A stretch of DNA of 64,000 nt from Alcaligenaceae bacterium (GTDB taxonomy: Bacteria; Pseudomonadota; Gammaproteobacteria; Burkholderiales; Burkholderiaceae_B): positions 62,001 through 126,000 of the forward strand of contig JACCES010000012.1 of NCBI GenBank assembly GCA_013416455.1. Direction: 5' to 3'. Of this stretch, positions 40,909-52,607 are shown in pieces; the stretch's first letter is position 1, and the number at the start of each line of letters is the position of its first letter. A model generated the notes under the pieces. It searched no databases, was not told the origin of the DNA, and saw only the letters and a list, made by a program, of their open reading frames with translations. The position numbers and the translations under genes were made by a program.

Positions 40909-42717
40909 ATGGGGAGCACGAGCCCGGGCGCGAGCCTTGTTCCGCCGGGCGACGCCGGGCAAGACGGTCATTCTTCAAGTCCCCGGCCTTCTTCGGCCGG
41001 GAATGGCGAGGTACCGGCGCGTAAGCCGGAATCCTTCACGGCGGGCGCCCCGGTGGCGGGGCCGGAATTCGATTACGTCATCGTGGGCGCGGGTTCAGCC
41101 GGCTGCCTGCTGGCCAACCGCCTGTCGGCCGACCCCGCCGTCCGCGTCCTGCTGCTGGAAGCCGGGGGGCGCGACGATTGGCGGTGGATACACATTCCGG
41201 TGGGCTACCTCTATTGCATCGGCAACCAGCGCACCGACTGGTGCTACGTCACCGCGCCCGACCCGGGGCTGAACGGCCGCGCGCTGGGGTATCCCCGCGG
41301 GCGCGTGCTGGGCGGCAGCTCGGCCATCAACGGCATGATCTACATGCGCGGGCAGGCGGCCGATTACGATGGCTGGGCCGCCCAGGGTAACCCCGGCTGG
41401 GGCTGGGGCGATGTCCTGCCGCTGTTCAGGCAGATGGAAGACCATCACGCCGGGGCCTCTGAATTCCACGGCGGGGGCGGCGAATGGCGGGTGGAGCGCC
41501 AGCGCCTTTCCTGGGATGTGCTCGATGCCTTCCGCCAGGCGGCGGCCCAGGCCGGCATCCCCCCCATTGCCGATTTCAATCAAGGCGACAACGAAGGCTG
41601 CTCCTACTTCGAGGTCAACCAGCGGCGGGGCGTGCGCTGGACGGCGGCCCGCGCTTTCCTGCATCCCGTCATGCGGCGGCCCAACCTGACGGTGCTCACG
41701 CACTCCCATGCCCGGCGCATCGAGTTCGAAGGGCGCAGGGCCGTTGGTGTGCATTTCGAACAGGACGGCGAACAGCGCTATGCCCGGGCGCATGCCGAAG
41801 TGGTGCTGGCGGCGGGCGCCGTCGGTTCGCCGCAGCTGCTGCAGCTCTCGGGCGTGGGCCCGGGGCGCTACCTCAACAGCCTGGGCCTGCCCGTCGTGCA
41901 CGATCTGGCGGGCGTCGGCTCCAATTTGCAGGATCACCTGCAATTGCGGCTCGTCTACAAGCTGCGCAATGCCCGCACGCTCAACACGCTGGCGGGCTCC
42001 CTGTGGGGCAAGGCATCCATGGGCCTGCAATACTATCTGCGCAAGCGCGGCCCGCTTACCATGGCGCCTTCGCAGCTTGGCGCTTTTGCCCGTTCCAGCC
42101 CTGAACATGAGCGGGCCAATGTGGAATACCACGTGCAGCCGCTTTCTCTGGAACGGTTCGGCGAGAAGCTGCACGATTTCCCCGCCATGACGGCTTCGGT
42201 GTGCAACCTGCGTCCCAGCAGCCGCGGCCATGTCCGCATCCGCAGCCCCCATCCCGGCGAACCTCCCGAAATCCTCTGCAACTACCTGAGCACGGAAGAC
42301 GACCGCAAGGTGGCGGCCGACAGCATCCGCCTGACCCGGCGCATCATGTCCCAGCCGGCCATGGCCAGGTTCCAGCCTGAAGAGTACCGGCCAGGCGGCC
42401 AGGTGCAGGAACAGGCCGATCTCGAACTCGCCGCCGGCGATATCGGCACCACCATATTCCATCCGGTCGGCACCTGCAGGATGGGCTCCGGGGCCGGGGC
42501 GGTCGTGGATGCCCGGCTCAGGGTGCATGGCATCGACGGGCTGCGGGTGGTGGACGCCTCCATCATGCCCGACATCACTTCGGGCAACACCAATTCACCC
42601 ACCATCATGATCGCCGAGAAGGGCGCGCGCATGATCCTCGAGGATCGCAAGTCGGGCGCGGCGGCCGGGTCATGCGAAAATCCCGCCACACCACTTACGA
42701 TTCGACAAGGTCCCTGA
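40909..42717 (+). CDS. GMC-family FAD-dependent oxidoreductase (choline dehydrogenase-like)
   Basis: 602 residues. An N-terminal extension of about 45 residues, rich in Ser/Gly/Pro, precedes the FAD-binding motif [19 protein letters not shown]. The GMC signature [18 protein letters not shown] follows, then [16 protein letters not shown], and a C-terminal [10 protein letters not shown] with the catalytic His and [14 protein letters not shown]. It oxidises alcohols or similar substrates; the specificity is unknown. A strong AGGAGG lies before the ATG at 40909. Its stop is 4 bases before the antiporter gene, so the two are coupled. The extension is not typical of the family. Confidence 0.9.
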   Translation: MGSTSPGASLVPPGDAGQDGHSSSPRPSSAGNGEVPARKPESFTAGAPVAGPEFDYVIVGAGSAGCLLANRLSADPAVRVLLLEAGGRDDWRWIHIPVGYLYCIGNQRTDWCYVTAPDPGLNGRALGYPRGRVLGGSSAINGMIYMRGQAADYDGWAAQGNPGWGWGDVLPLFRQMEDHHAGASEFHGGGGEWRVERQRLSWDVLDAFRQAAAQAGIPPIADFNQGDNEGCSYFEVNQRRGVRWTAARAFLHPVMRRPNLTVLTHSHARRIEFEGRRAVGVHFEQDGEQRYARAHAEVVLAAGAVGSPQLLQLSGVGPGRYLNSLGLPVVHDLAGVGSNLQDHLQLRLVYKLRNARTLNTLAGSLWGKASMGLQYYLRKRGPLTMAPSQLGAFARSSPEHERANVEYHVQPLSLERFGEKLHDFPAMTASVCNLRPSSRGHVRIRSPHPGEPPEILCNYLSTEDDRKVAADSIRLTRRIMSQPAMARFQPEEYRPGGQVQEQADLELAAGDIGTTIFHPVGTCRMGSGAGAVVDARLRVHGIDGLRVVDASIMPDITSGNTNSPTIMIAEKGARMILEDRKSGAAAGSCENPATPLTIRQGP

Positions 42718-42721
42718 CAGT

Positions 42722-43990
42722 ATGAGCGGTTTCTTCGAGTATCTGGCCACGGCCCTCTTTGCTCTGGCCATCATCCATACTTTTTCCGTCCCGGTGTTCG
42801 CGCGGCTGGCCAACAAGGGCGGGCCGCATGCGGGCATGTGGCATCTGTTGTCAGAGGTCGAAGCCGTTTTCGGCGTCTGGGCCGCCGTACTGGTGGCCTG
42901 CATGGTGCTCATCGTGGGTGTCGGGCCGGCGGTGGCCTATATCGATTCCAGCAACTTCACCGAGCCGGCCTTCGTATTCGCCATCATGGTCGTGGCCGCC
43001 AGCCGGCCCATCATTTCCGTGGTGGACATCATGGTGAAGGCGCTGGCCGGGATCATGCCCATGCGCCGCGAACTGGCCATGTATTTCGTGATCCTGTCCT
43101 TCGTGCCGCTGGCGGGGTCGTTCATCACCGAGCCGGCGGCCATGACGCTGGCGGCCCTGCTACTGCGCGACGCCTATTTCCGCCGCCATGGGCAGGAAGG
43201 CTTCAAGTACCTGACGCTGGGCGTGCTGTTCGTGAACATTTCCATCGGCGGCGTGCTGACGGCCTATGCTGCGCCGCCCGTGCTCATGGTGGCGTCCACC
43301 TTCGGCTGGGACACGGCCTACATGGCCACGCACTTCGGCTGGCGGGCCGCCGTGGCCGTGATCATCAGCGCTGGCTTGGTCACCATCGTGTGCCGCAAGC
43401 ATCTGCTGGACGGCTCCATCGGTGCGTCTGGCACCGACGATCAACGTCCGCCGGTGCCGCCCCTCGTCATGGCCATCCATATCGCCTTTCTGGTGGGCAT
43501 CGTGCTGTCAGCGCACCATATGTCGCTTTTCCTGGGGCTGTTGCTGCTGTTCATCGGCTATGCCCATGCCTACAGCCGACATCAGAACCCCCTGATGATC
43601 CGCGAAGGCCTGATGGTGGGCTTCTTCCTGGCCGGGCTGGTGGTGCTGGGCGGCTTGCAGAAGTGGTGGCTGCAGGATCTTCTCGGCGGCCTGTCGCCCA
43701 CGGTGCTCTACTGGGGCGCCACGGCCCTGACCGCAGTGACGGACAATGCCGCGCTGACCTACCTGGGCTCGCTGGTCGAAGGCACGTCCGAAAGCTGGCG
43801 CTACATGCTGGTGGCGGGCGCCGTGACCGGCGGGGGGCTGACCGTTATCGCCAACGCGCCCAATCCCGCCGGCTTCGCGATCCTGAAGGGCACCTTCCCG
43901 GATGGCGCCATCTCCCCCCTCAAGCTGCTGGCTTCGGCCACTCCGCCCACCCTGATCGCCGCCACCATGTTCCTGATCGCGCGCGCTTGA
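42722..43990 (+). CDS. Putative Na+/H+ antiporter (PF07399-type membrane protein)
   Basis: 422 residues with about eleven membrane segments and few charged loops. Blocks such as [52 protein letters not shown] and [17 protein letters not shown] contain the buried Asp/Asn residues typical of the ion transporter superfamily. The family is annotated as putative sodium/proton antiporters; the ion is inferred. It begins 4 bases after the GMC oxidoreductase and is followed by a hairpin. Confidence 0.82.
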   Translation: MSGFFEYLATALFALAIIHTFSVPVFARLANKGGPHAGMWHLLSEVEAVFGVWAAVLVACMVLIVGVGPAVAYIDSSNFTEPAFVFAIMVVAASRPIISVVDIMVKALAGIMPMRRELAMYFVILSFVPLAGSFITEPAAMTLAALLLRDAYFRRHGQEGFKYLTLGVLFVNISIGGVLTAYAAPPVLMVASTFGWDTAYMATHFGWRAAVAVIISAGLVTIVCRKHLLDGSIGASGTDDQRPPVPPLVMAIHIAFLVGIVLSAHHMSLFLGLLLLFIGYAHAYSRHQNPLMIREGLMVGFFLAGLVVLGGLQKWWLQDLLGGLSPTVLYWGATALTAVTDNAALTYLGSLVEGTSESWRYMLVAGAVTGGGLTVIANAPNPAGFAILKGTFPDGAISPLKLLASATPPTLIAATMFLIARA

Positions 43991-44042
43991 GCGCCCTTGC
44001 CCGGGTCTGCGCGCAAAACGGTTAAAATCACGGGGTTTTCAG

Positions 44043-44070
44043 GCAACCGCGCCCTTGGGGGCGCGGTTGC
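44043..44070 (+). terminator. Perfect 12-bp hairpin between antiporter and fmdB genes
   Basis: GCAACCGCGCCC (44043-44054) pairs with GGGCGCGGTTGC (44059-44070) around the loop TTGG. The following T-tract is weak (GTGTTTCC). It lies 39 bases before the fmdB start, so it is either a terminator for the antiporter or a leader hairpin of the fmdB-aspS transcript. Confidence 0.6.
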
Positions 44071-44108
44071 GTGTTTCCAATGTCCTTTTTCTATCGGGAT
44101 ATATCGTC

Positions 44109-44405
44109 GTGCCTATCTACGCATACAAGTGCAACGCCTGCAATCACGAGCAGGATGTGCTTCAGAAGATGTCGGATCCGGTTCTTACCATCTGTCCAGA
44201 GTGCGGCCAGGACACCTATGCCAAGCAGGTCACCGCCGCGGGCTTCCAGCTCAAGGGCTCGGGCTGGTACGTCACCGATTTCCGCAATAACGGTTCCTCC
44301 GGGAAGGCGGCCGGCGCTGCGGCGTCCGAAGGCGCTTCCTCCCCCGCTTCCGGTGGTGGCTCTTCCGCGGCGGCCCCGAGCGCCGCGCCCGCTTCGTCGG
44401 CGTGA
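44109..44405 (+). CDS. FmdB-family zinc ribbon protein
   Basis: 98 residues. The first 45 form the FmdB/CxxC_CxxC ribbon: PIYAYKCNACNHEQ and ICPECGQD supply the four Cys. The remainder is an Ala/Ser/Gly low-complexity tail. The start is a GTG at 44109, since the family begins M/V-PIYEYxC; the in-frame sequence upstream is not coding. It probably has a regulatory or RNA-linked role; none is proven. It is in an operon with the DUF502 gene and aspS, a conserved order in Burkholderiales. Confidence 0.9.
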   Translation: MPIYAYKCNACNHEQDVLQKMSDPVLTICPECGQDTYAKQVTAAGFQLKGSGWYVTDFRNNGSSGKAAGAAASEGASSPASGGGSSAAAPSAAPASSA

Positions 44406-44422
44406 ACCCCGGGCAGGCACGC

Positions 44423-45112
44423 ATGCGCCACTTCAAGCGGTACTTCATCACAGGCCTGCTCATCTGGATACCGTTGGTCATCACGGTCTGGGTGCTCGAC
44501 CTGCTGATCGGCACCCTTGAAGGCATCGTGCCTTGGTTCCTGACATCGCGCTCGCTCTTCGGCCAGCAGATTCCCGGTTTCCAGCTGCTCGTCGTCCTGT
44601 GTGTCGTTTTCCTCACAGGCCTGCTGGGCGCCAACATCATCGGCCGCAGCCTGCTCGAACGCTGGGAGGATCTGCTCGGCCGCATACCGCTGGTGCGATC
44701 CATTTATAATTCCGTCAAGCAGGTCAGCGATACCGTGCTCGCTCCCAACGGCCAGGCGTTTCGCGAAGCGGTGCTGGTGCAGTATCCGCGCCAGGGCGCA
44801 TGGACCATCGCCTTCCTGACCGGTGTCCCTTCCGGGGAAGTGGCCGGCAGGCTGCGGGGCGACTATGTGAGCGTGTACGTTCCCACGACACCCAACCCCA
44901 CGTCGGGTTTCTTCCTGATGATGCCTCGCAGCGATATCCAAGTGCTCGACATGACCGTCGATGCCGCGCTCAAGTACATCATCTCCATGGGGGTGGTGGC
45001 TCCCGAACCGCGTGGGCCGGGCGCTTCCGGCCCGGCGGCGGAAACCGGGGCGGGCGGCCCGGGCGCGCCGCAGCCGCCCTCGGACGGTGGTTCTTCCGGC
45101 GCCCCGGCGTGA
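44423..45112 (+). CDS. DUF502 family inner-membrane protein
   Basis: 229 residues. The ATG at 44423 gives the family start [18 protein letters not shown]; a GTG at 44402 overlaps the fmdB stop. Two membrane helices (about 8-30 and 55-80) are followed by [20 protein letters not shown] and a soluble domain with [18 protein letters not shown]. The C-terminal tail is Gly/Pro/Ala low-complexity, like that of the preceding fmdB gene. The function of the family is unknown. It is co-transcribed with aspS. Confidence 0.9.
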   Translation: MRHFKRYFITGLLIWIPLVITVWVLDLLIGTLEGIVPWFLTSRSLFGQQIPGFQLLVVLCVVFLTGLLGANIIGRSLLERWEDLLGRIPLVRSIYNSVKQVSDTVLAPNGQAFREAVLVQYPRQGAWTIAFLTGVPSGEVAGRLRGDYVSVYVPTTPNPTSGFFLMMPRSDIQVLDMTVDAALKYIISMGVVAPEPRGPGASGPAAETGAGGPGAPQPPSDGGSSGAPA

Positions 45113-45146
45113 AAACATTACAGAATCTTTTATGGAGTCATCCTTG

Positions 45147-46937
<1,791 letters not shown>

Positions 46938-46951
46938 GGAGCGAATCGCAG

Positions 46952-47791
46952 GTGACCGTTCTCAGGGTCGTCAGCTACAACATCCACAAGGGCCGTTCGG
47001 CGACGGGGATCCGTGAATCGCTGACGGCGCTTCGCCTGGGGCTGTACAACCTGCGTCCCGATCTGCTCTTCCTGCAGGAAGTGCAGGGCCGCAACGAGCA
47101 AATCTTCCAGCTCGACGGTCAGCATGAGTCGCTGGCGGCGGTGCTCAGCATGCAGGCGGTCTATGGCTGCAACGCGGTGCGGTCCCGCACCGATCACGGC
47201 AACGCCCTGCTGTCGCGCTTTCCCGTGCTGCAATACGAGAACCAGGACGTCTCCGATCACCGCATGGAACAGCGTGGCCTGCTCCATGCCGTGGTCGAAA
47301 TCAACGACACGCCGGTGCACTGCCTGGTGGTGCACCTGGGCCTGTTTGCCGGCGGCCGGTCGCGCCAGGTGGCGGCGCTGGTGGAACGCATCAAGCGCCT
47401 GGTGCCGGAAGACGAGCCTGTGCTCATCGCCGGCGATTTCAACGACTGGAACAACCGGCTGGCTCCGCTGTTCGTGCAGCAGCTCGGCCTCTACGAAGTC
47501 TTTGCGGTGGCGCCGCAGGTGCGCGACCCGCGTCTGCTGCGCCGCTTGCGCGACTCGCTGGTGCCCATGCGGCCCAAACCCCTGGCGCAGAAAGTGCATG
47601 AGCTCGGCGCCAACGGCGCGGCCCGGCTGACGCCGCCGCCACGCACCTTTCCGGCGGCCTTTCCCTGGTTGCGGCTCGATCGCATCTACCAGCGCGGCTT
47701 TGCCGTGCGGCATGCGCGGGTGCTGCACGGCATGCCCTGGCGGCAGATTTCCGATCATGCGCCTCTCTTCGCCGAACTCGAACTGCCATGA
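46952..47791 (+). CDS. Endonuclease/exonuclease/phosphatase (EEP) family protein
   Basis: 279 residues starting at a GTG (46952) with TAAGGAG upstream. EEP motifs: VVSYNIHKG, LFLQEVQG with the metal-binding Glu, the active-site region VVHLGLF, GDFNDWNN, and the C-terminal SDHAPLFAEL. This DNase I-like fold covers nucleases and phosphodiesterases; in this position, directly before clsB, it is a frequent partner in beta- and gammaproteobacteria (as ybhP-clsB in E. coli). It starts 14 bases after aspS, so it probably belongs to the same transcript. Confidence 0.9.
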   Translation: MTVLRVVSYNIHKGRSATGIRESLTALRLGLYNLRPDLLFLQEVQGRNEQIFQLDGQHESLAAVLSMQAVYGCNAVRSRTDHGNALLSRFPVLQYENQDVSDHRMEQRGLLHAVVEINDTPVHCLVVHLGLFAGGRSRQVAALVERIKRLVPEDEPVLIAGDFNDWNNRLAPLFVQQLGLYEVFAVAPQVRDPRLLRRLRDSLVPMRPKPLAQKVHELGANGAARLTPPPRTFPAAFPWLRLDRIYQRGFAVRHARVLHGMPWRQISDHAPLFAELELP

Positions 47792-47842
47792 GCACGTGCC
47801 GGGCCGCAAGGCCGATGCGCCGCAAGCGGGCGGCGGGGCGCC

Positions 47843-49138
47843 ATGCATGCACCGGGGCGCGCGCGCCGGCCGGCACCGGGCCATGGCGCGCAAACCCGGA
47901 CGGTGGCCACGGTGACGCCCCGCCTTAAGCTGCGATGGCGGGAAGGCAACGCCATCCGCCTGCTGCACAACGGCGAGCAGTACTTCCCCGCCCTGATAGC
48001 GGCCATCGACGCGGCGCAGCATTCGGTGCATCTGGAAACCTACATCTTCAATCTGGACGATACCGGCCATCGCGTGATCGACGCCATGCGCCGTGCCGTC
48101 GTCCGGGGTGTGAAGGTCAGGGTGGTGCTGGACGGCTTCGGCTGCAACGATACCGCCTATGATGTGTGCGATCTGCTCGCCGACAGCGGCGTGCGCCACC
48201 GTGTCTATCGCCCCGAGCCCCGCGGTCTGCGGCAGGCGCATTTCGATCTGCGTCGCTTGCGCCGCATGCATCGCAAGACCTGCGTGGTCGATGGGCGGGT
48301 CGGCTTCGTGGGCGGCATCAATATCCTGGACGACTACAAAGACGTGCCGAATGACGGCAAGGGGCCGAGGCCGCGCTTCGACTTCGCCGTCGAGATCCGC
48401 GGGCCCATCGTCGACGATATCGTGCATTCCCAGCGCGCGCTGTGGCTGCGCATGAGCTGGCGCCGCAGCGATGACGAGGAGGGGTTCTACAAGCGCTTTC
48501 AAAAGTGGGGGGAACGGCTGCTGGCCCGGCGCCAGGCCCGTCACCAGCCCGCAGCCGACGGCATGCGCGCAGCCGTGGTCCTGCGCGACAATCTGCGCTT
48601 TCGGCAACGCATCGAGGATGTCTATCTGGCGGCCCTGGGCCGGGCGCGGCATGATGTGCTGATCGCCAATGCCTATTTCTTCCCGGGCCGCCGCCTGCGC
48701 AAGGCGCTGCGCCTTGCCGCCGGCCGGGGCGTCAAGGTCAGGCTGCTGCTGCAGGGGCGTTCGGAATACGCCATGCAGTACCGGGCCTGCCGCTACATGT
48801 ACAACGATCTGCTGGCGGAGGGTCTGGAGATTCACGAATACATGGCGAGCTATCTGCACGCCAAGGTGGCCGTGATCGACGACTGCGCCATGGTGGGTTC
48901 TTCCAATCTCGATCCCTTCAGCCTTCTGCTGGCGCGCGAAGCCAATGTCTTCATCGATGACGCCGGCTTCGCCGCCCAGCTGAAGCAGGCCCTGGAGGAC
49001 GAGATGCGCGGCAATGCCCGTATCGTCACGCTCGAATACCTGAAGAAGCGCAATCTTTTCCAGCGCGTCCTGGACGGCTGTTCGTATCTGATGCTGCGCG
49101 CCGGCGTCGCGCTGACGGGCAAGTCGGCGCAGTATTGA
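47843..49138 (+). CDS. clsB: Cardiolipin synthase ClsB (phospholipase D family)
   Basis: 431 residues if begun at the ATG 47843; GTG 47903 or 47912 (giving VTPRLKLRWREGN) may be the real start, since the first 24 residues are Arg/Pro-rich and not family-like. Two HKD motifs are present: HRKTCVVDGRVGFVGG and HAKVAVIDDCAMVGSSNLD. It joins phospholipids to make cardiolipin at the inner membrane. No N-terminal membrane helices, as expected for ClsB rather than ClsA. It follows the EEP gene as in E. coli. Confidence 0.92.
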   Translation: MHAPGRARRPAPGHGAQTRTVATVTPRLKLRWREGNAIRLLHNGEQYFPALIAAIDAAQHSVHLETYIFNLDDTGHRVIDAMRRAVVRGVKVRVVLDGFGCNDTAYDVCDLLADSGVRHRVYRPEPRGLRQAHFDLRRLRRMHRKTCVVDGRVGFVGGINILDDYKDVPNDGKGPRPRFDFAVEIRGPIVDDIVHSQRALWLRMSWRRSDDEEGFYKRFQKWGERLLARRQARHQPAADGMRAAVVLRDNLRFRQRIEDVYLAALGRARHDVLIANAYFFPGRRLRKALRLAAGRGVKVRLLLQGRSEYAMQYRACRYMYNDLLAEGLEIHEYMASYLHAKVAVIDDCAMVGSSNLDPFSLLLAREANVFIDDAGFAAQLKQALEDEMRGNARIVTLEYLKKRNLFQRVLDGCSYLMLRAGVALTGKSAQY

Positions 49139-49216
49139 GCATCAAGCCCGCGCGGGCTTGGTAACATCGAAGCTTTTGGGGATGCCGCCCCATCATCCCG
49201 ATGTCAAGGAGAACAC

Positions 49217-50323
49217 ATGAAAACCAAAGCCGCTGTCGCCTGGAAGGCCGGAGAACCACTGACCATTGAGGAAGTCGAGCTGCAAGGTCCCAAGGCATTC
49301 GAGGTGCTGGTGGAAGTCAAGGCTACCGGCATCTGCCATACGGATTACTACACCCTGTCGGGCGCCGACCCGGAAGGCCTCTTCCCGGCCATCCTCGGCC
49401 ATGAAGGCGCCGGTGTCGTACTGGAAGTCGGCGCGGGCGTCACCTCGCTCAAGCCCGGCGATCACGTCGTGCCGCTCTACACGCCGGAATGCCGCCAGTG
49501 CAAGTCCTGCCTGTCGCAGAAGACCAATCTGTGCACCGCCATCCGCGCCACCCAGGGCAAGGGCCTCATGCCCGACGGCACCAGCCGCTTCAGCATCGAC
49601 GGCAAGCCGGTGCATCACTACATGGGCACGTCCACCTTCGCCAACCACATCGTGGTGCCTGAAATCGCGCTGGCCAAGGTGCGCAGCGACGCTCCCTTCG
49701 ACAAGATCTGCTACATCGGCTGCGGCGTCACCACCGGGCTTGGCGCGGTGCTGTTCACCGCCAAGGTCGAGGCGGGCGCCAATGTCGTGGTGTTCGGCCT
49801 GGGCGGCATCGGCCTGAACGTGATCCAGGGCGCCCGCATGGTCGGCGCCGACAAGATCATCGGCGTGGACCTCAACCCCGAGCGGGAAGCCATGGCGCGG
49901 CAGTTCGGCATGACCGACTTCGTCAATCCCAATGAAGTCGACAATGTCGTCGACCACATCATCCAGCTCACGGACGGCGGCGCGGATTATTCCTTCGAGT
50001 GCATCGGCAACACCAAGGTGATGCGCCAGGCGCTGGAATGCTGTCACCGGGGCTGGGGCCAGTCCATCATCATCGGCGTGGCGGAAGCGGGCGCCGAGAT
50101 ATCCACCCGCCCCTTCCAGCTGGTGACCGGGCGGGTCTGGAAGGGAACGGCTTTCGGCGGCGCGCGCGGGCGCACCGACGTGCCGCGCATCGTCGACTGG
50201 TACATGGACGGCAAGATCAACATCGACGATCTCATCACCCATACCCTGCCCCTGGACCGCATCAACGAAGGCTTCGACCTGATGAAGCGCGGGGAATCCA
50301 TCCGCTCGGTGGTGTTGTACTAA
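49217..50323 (+). CDS. adhC: S-(hydroxymethyl)glutathione dehydrogenase / class III alcohol dehydrogenase
   Basis: 368 residues, the usual length. The catalytic zinc ligands lie in [20 protein letters not shown], and CGVTTG. The structural zinc loop is [15 protein letters not shown]. The NAD-binding motif is [13 protein letters not shown]. It oxidises the spontaneous formaldehyde-glutathione adduct to S-formylglutathione. It is followed 24 bases later by fghA, completing the glutathione-dependent formaldehyde detoxification route. Confidence 0.96.
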   Translation: MKTKAAVAWKAGEPLTIEEVELQGPKAFEVLVEVKATGICHTDYYTLSGADPEGLFPAILGHEGAGVVLEVGAGVTSLKPGDHVVPLYTPECRQCKSCLSQKTNLCTAIRATQGKGLMPDGTSRFSIDGKPVHHYMGTSTFANHIVVPEIALAKVRSDAPFDKICYIGCGVTTGLGAVLFTAKVEAGANVVVFGLGGIGLNVIQGARMVGADKIIGVDLNPEREAMARQFGMTDFVNPNEVDNVVDHIIQLTDGGADYSFECIGNTKVMRQALECCHRGWGQSIIIGVAEAGAEISTRPFQLVTGRVWKGTAFGGARGRTDVPRIVDWYMDGKINIDDLITHTLPLDRINEGFDLMKRGESIRSVVLY

Positions 50324-50347
50324 CAGATAAAGACAAGGAATCATTCA

Positions 50348-51199
50348 ATGTCGACCGATACCCTCGAGGTCATCAGCCGTCATCGCTGCTTTGGCGGCAC
50401 GCAGGTTTTCTACAAGCATGGGTCCAGCGCCATCGGGCTGCCCATGGGCTTCTCCGTCTTCATGCCGCCCCAGGCTGAACACGGCCGTGTCCCGGTGCTG
50501 TTCTACCTGGCGGGGCTCACCTGCACGGAAGAAACCTTCATGATCAAGGCCGGCGCCCAGCGCCGGGCCGCCGAACTGGGGCTCATGCTCGTGGCGCCCG
50601 ACACCAGCCCGCGCGGGGCGGGTGTGGCGGGCGAAGACGACAACTGGGATTTCGGCACCGGGGCGGGCTTCTACCTCGATGCCACTCAGGAACCCTGGGC
50701 GCGCCACTACCGCATGGAAAGCTATGTGGCGCGGGAATTGTTCGAGATCGCCACCACCAGCCTGCCGGGGGATGCCGCGCGCGCGGGCATTTTCGGGCAT
50801 TCGATGGGGGGCCATGGGGCGCTGGTACTGGCCCAGCGGCATCGCGACCGCTATCGCTCGGTATCGGCTTTCGCGCCGATCGCCGCGCCTTCGCGATGCC
50901 CGTGGGGCGAAAAGGCCTTTACCGGCTATCTGGGCGACGACCGCGCCGCCTGGGCGCGGCATGATGCTTCACAGCTGATGGCGGCTTCGTCCCGCCCCTA
51001 TCCGGACGGGATACTGATCGACCAGGGGCTGGCCGACAATTTCCTTGAAAACCAGCTGAACCCCGAGGCCTTCGAGGCGGCCTGCCAGAAGGCCGGGCAG
51101 CCGCTGACCTTGCGTCGGCACGAAGGCTACGACCACGGGTATTACTTCATCAGCACCTTCATGGAAGACCACCTGGTGTTCCATGCCGAGCGGCTGTAG
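50348..51199 (+). CDS. fghA: S-formylglutathione hydrolase
   Basis: 283 residues of the esterase D family. The nucleophile Ser is in GHSMGGHGAL; LAGLTCTEETF and the C-terminal HEGYDHGYYFI with the catalytic His are also typical. It hydrolyses S-formylglutathione to formate and glutathione in the cytoplasm. It forms an operon with the preceding class III alcohol dehydrogenase, so the pair clears formaldehyde, which could come from demethylation by Rieske-type enzymes. Confidence 0.95.
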   Translation: MSTDTLEVISRHRCFGGTQVFYKHGSSAIGLPMGFSVFMPPQAEHGRVPVLFYLAGLTCTEETFMIKAGAQRRAAELGLMLVAPDTSPRGAGVAGEDDNWDFGTGAGFYLDATQEPWARHYRMESYVARELFEIATTSLPGDAARAGIFGHSMGGHGALVLAQRHRDRYRSVSAFAPIAAPSRCPWGEKAFTGYLGDDRAAWARHDASQLMAASSRPYPDGILIDQGLADNFLENQLNPEAFEAACQKAGQPLTLRRHEGYDHGYYFISTFMEDHLVFHAERL

Positions 51200-51382
51200 C
51201 GTCTGCCCGACGCCGTTTCAGACCAGAACGCGTGAACGGATGCTTCCGGTTCCCCCGGGCGTCCGTCCGGCTTCTTCACTGCGCCGCCGCGGCGCGCCTG
51301 GCGCGGGTTCGTCCGGGCGCGCCGCTTGCTGCGTTTTTTCGTGATTCGGGAACTTGGCGGGCCGTCCGCCGTCAAACTGTTA

Positions 51383-51409
51383 TTAGCACTCTCGGCTCGC
51401 GAGTGCTAA
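51383..51409. promoter_or_regulatory. CIRCE element (HrcA operator) before rpoH
   Basis: TTAGCACTC-N9-GAGTGCTAA with no mismatch to the CIRCE consensus, 13 bases before the first possible rpoH start. This indicates repression of rpoH by HrcA, with release on heat shock. Confidence 0.92.
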
Positions 51410-51422
51410 CATCAGGATATCA

Positions 51423-52340
51423 ATGGAATTCTTTGCGAGGAACCGCCATCCGATGATTCAAAGTGCTCAAGCTCTTACCCTGGCTTCCCAGAACAATCTG
51501 GCGGTCGCCATTTCCAATCCCGGCGCCCTGGGAACGATCGAGGCCTACATCAGCGCCGTCAATCGCATCCCCATGCTGACGCCGGAACAGGAAACGTCTC
51601 TTGGGCAGCGCTTGCGTGACGACTCGGATCTCGAAGCCGCCCGCCAGCTCGTCATGTCCCATCTGCGTCTGGTGGTTTCGATCTCCCGCCAGTACCTGGG
51701 GTATGGCCTGCCGCACGCCGACCTCATCCAGGAAGGCAACGTGGGCCTCATGAAGGCCGTCAAGCGCTTCGATCCCGAACGTGGCGTCCGCCTGGTGTCT
51801 TTCGCCGTCCACTGGATCAAGGCCGAAATCCACGAATACATCATCCGCAACTGGCGTCTGGTCAAGGTGGCCACCACCAAGGCGCAGCGCAAGCTCTTCT
51901 TCAATCTGCGCCGCATGCGTCCCGACGGCACGACGCTCGATACCGATCAGGTCAACGAAATCGCGCGCGAACTCAACGTCCGGCCTGAAGACGTCAGCGA
52001 AATGGAAGTCCGCATGTCGGGCCGCGAACTCGCCCTCGAAGCCCCGGCCGATGACGAAGAGTCCTTCGCGCCCATTTCCTATCTGTCCGATGACGGCCAG
52101 CAGGAACCATCCCAGGTGCTGGAGCGCCGCGCCATGGACGAACTGCACGGGCAGGGGCTGGCCGACGCGCTCGAAACCCTCGACCCGCGTTCGCGCCGCA
52201 TCGTGCAGGCGCGCTGGCTTCAGGACGACGGCGGCCTCACGCTCACCGAACTGGCCGCGGAATACGGCATTTCCGCCGAGCGCGTCCGCCAGATCGAAGC
52301 CGCCGCATTCAAGAAGCTGCGGGCCGCGCTGCAGGAATAA
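51423..52340 (+). CDS. rpoH: RNA polymerase sigma factor RpoH (sigma-32)
   Basis: 305 residues from the ATG at 51423 (AGGA 5 bases upstream), or 295 from the ATG at 51453 (AGGAA about 11 bases upstream). Sigma-70 region 2 shows HLRLVVSISRQY and LIQEGNVGLMKAVKRF. The RpoH box QRKLFFNLRRM is intact, and region 4 ends TELAAEYGISAERVRQIEAAA. It directs transcription of heat-shock genes. A perfect CIRCE directly upstream couples it to HrcA. A small-RNA-like region and a strong terminator follow. Confidence 0.96.
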   Translation: MEFFARNRHPMIQSAQALTLASQNNLAVAISNPGALGTIEAYISAVNRIPMLTPEQETSLGQRLRDDSDLEAARQLVMSHLRLVVSISRQYLGYGLPHADLIQEGNVGLMKAVKRFDPERGVRLVSFAVHWIKAEIHEYIIRNWRLVKVATTKAQRKLFFNLRRMRPDGTTLDTDQVNEIARELNVRPEDVSEMEVRMSGRELALEAPADDEESFAPISYLSDDGQQEPSQVLERRAMDELHGQGLADALETLDPRSRRIVQARWLQDDGGLTLTELAAEYGISAERVRQIEAAAFKKLRAALQE

Positions 52341-52429
52341 GCCCGGGAAGGAAACAGGGCCGCCCAGGCGCATGCGGGCGGCCGCCAGCGGACTGCCCGC
52401 GCCAAGGGTTCATGGATATAAATCGATAC

Positions 52430-52605
52430 ATTTGGAACAATCAAAAGATTGAACCAAATCGCCTTCCTGTGGCCCAATGGTAATAGACGGAAGTAGTAGC
52501 GGGTTAGCCACCTGTTTTGTCTGCCGTCCGCTTTATGCTTCTCCTCTTCCCCTCCCTTTCGAAGCGGACGTTTTATGGGGCACCACGAAGGTGCCCCTTT
52601 TTTTT
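52430..52605 (+). ncRNA. Candidate small RNA or structured rpoH 3' UTR with CU-rich loop
   Basis: Three hairpins lie in tandem. The first is ATTTGG-AA-CAATC-AAAA-GATTG-AA-CCAAAT (52430-52459), with one internal AA/AA mismatch. The second has a perfect 9-bp stem, CGTCCGCTT (52525-52533) with AAGCGGACG (52562-52570), presenting a 28-base loop rich in C and U (TCTCCTCTTCCCCTCCC) that is complementary to Shine-Dalgarno sequences. The third is the terminator. No open frame crosses the region. It could be an independent RNA or one processed from the rpoH message; I know no family name for it. Confidence 0.5.
52577..52605 (+). terminator. Strong Rho-independent terminator downstream of rpoH
   Basis: GGGGCACC (52577-52584) and GGTGCCCC (52590-52597) around ACGAA, then eight T (52598-52605). 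It ends the rpoH or small-RNA transcript. The group II intron fragment begins two bases after the T-tract. Confidence 0.92.
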
Positions 52606-52607
52606 GA

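Noticed and set aside
52462-52500. tRNA-like D-arm sequence (GGCCCAATGGTAATAG) after rpoH
   Set aside because: No acceptor stem, anticodon arm or T-loop can be formed around it; it was kept only as part of the small-RNA candidate.
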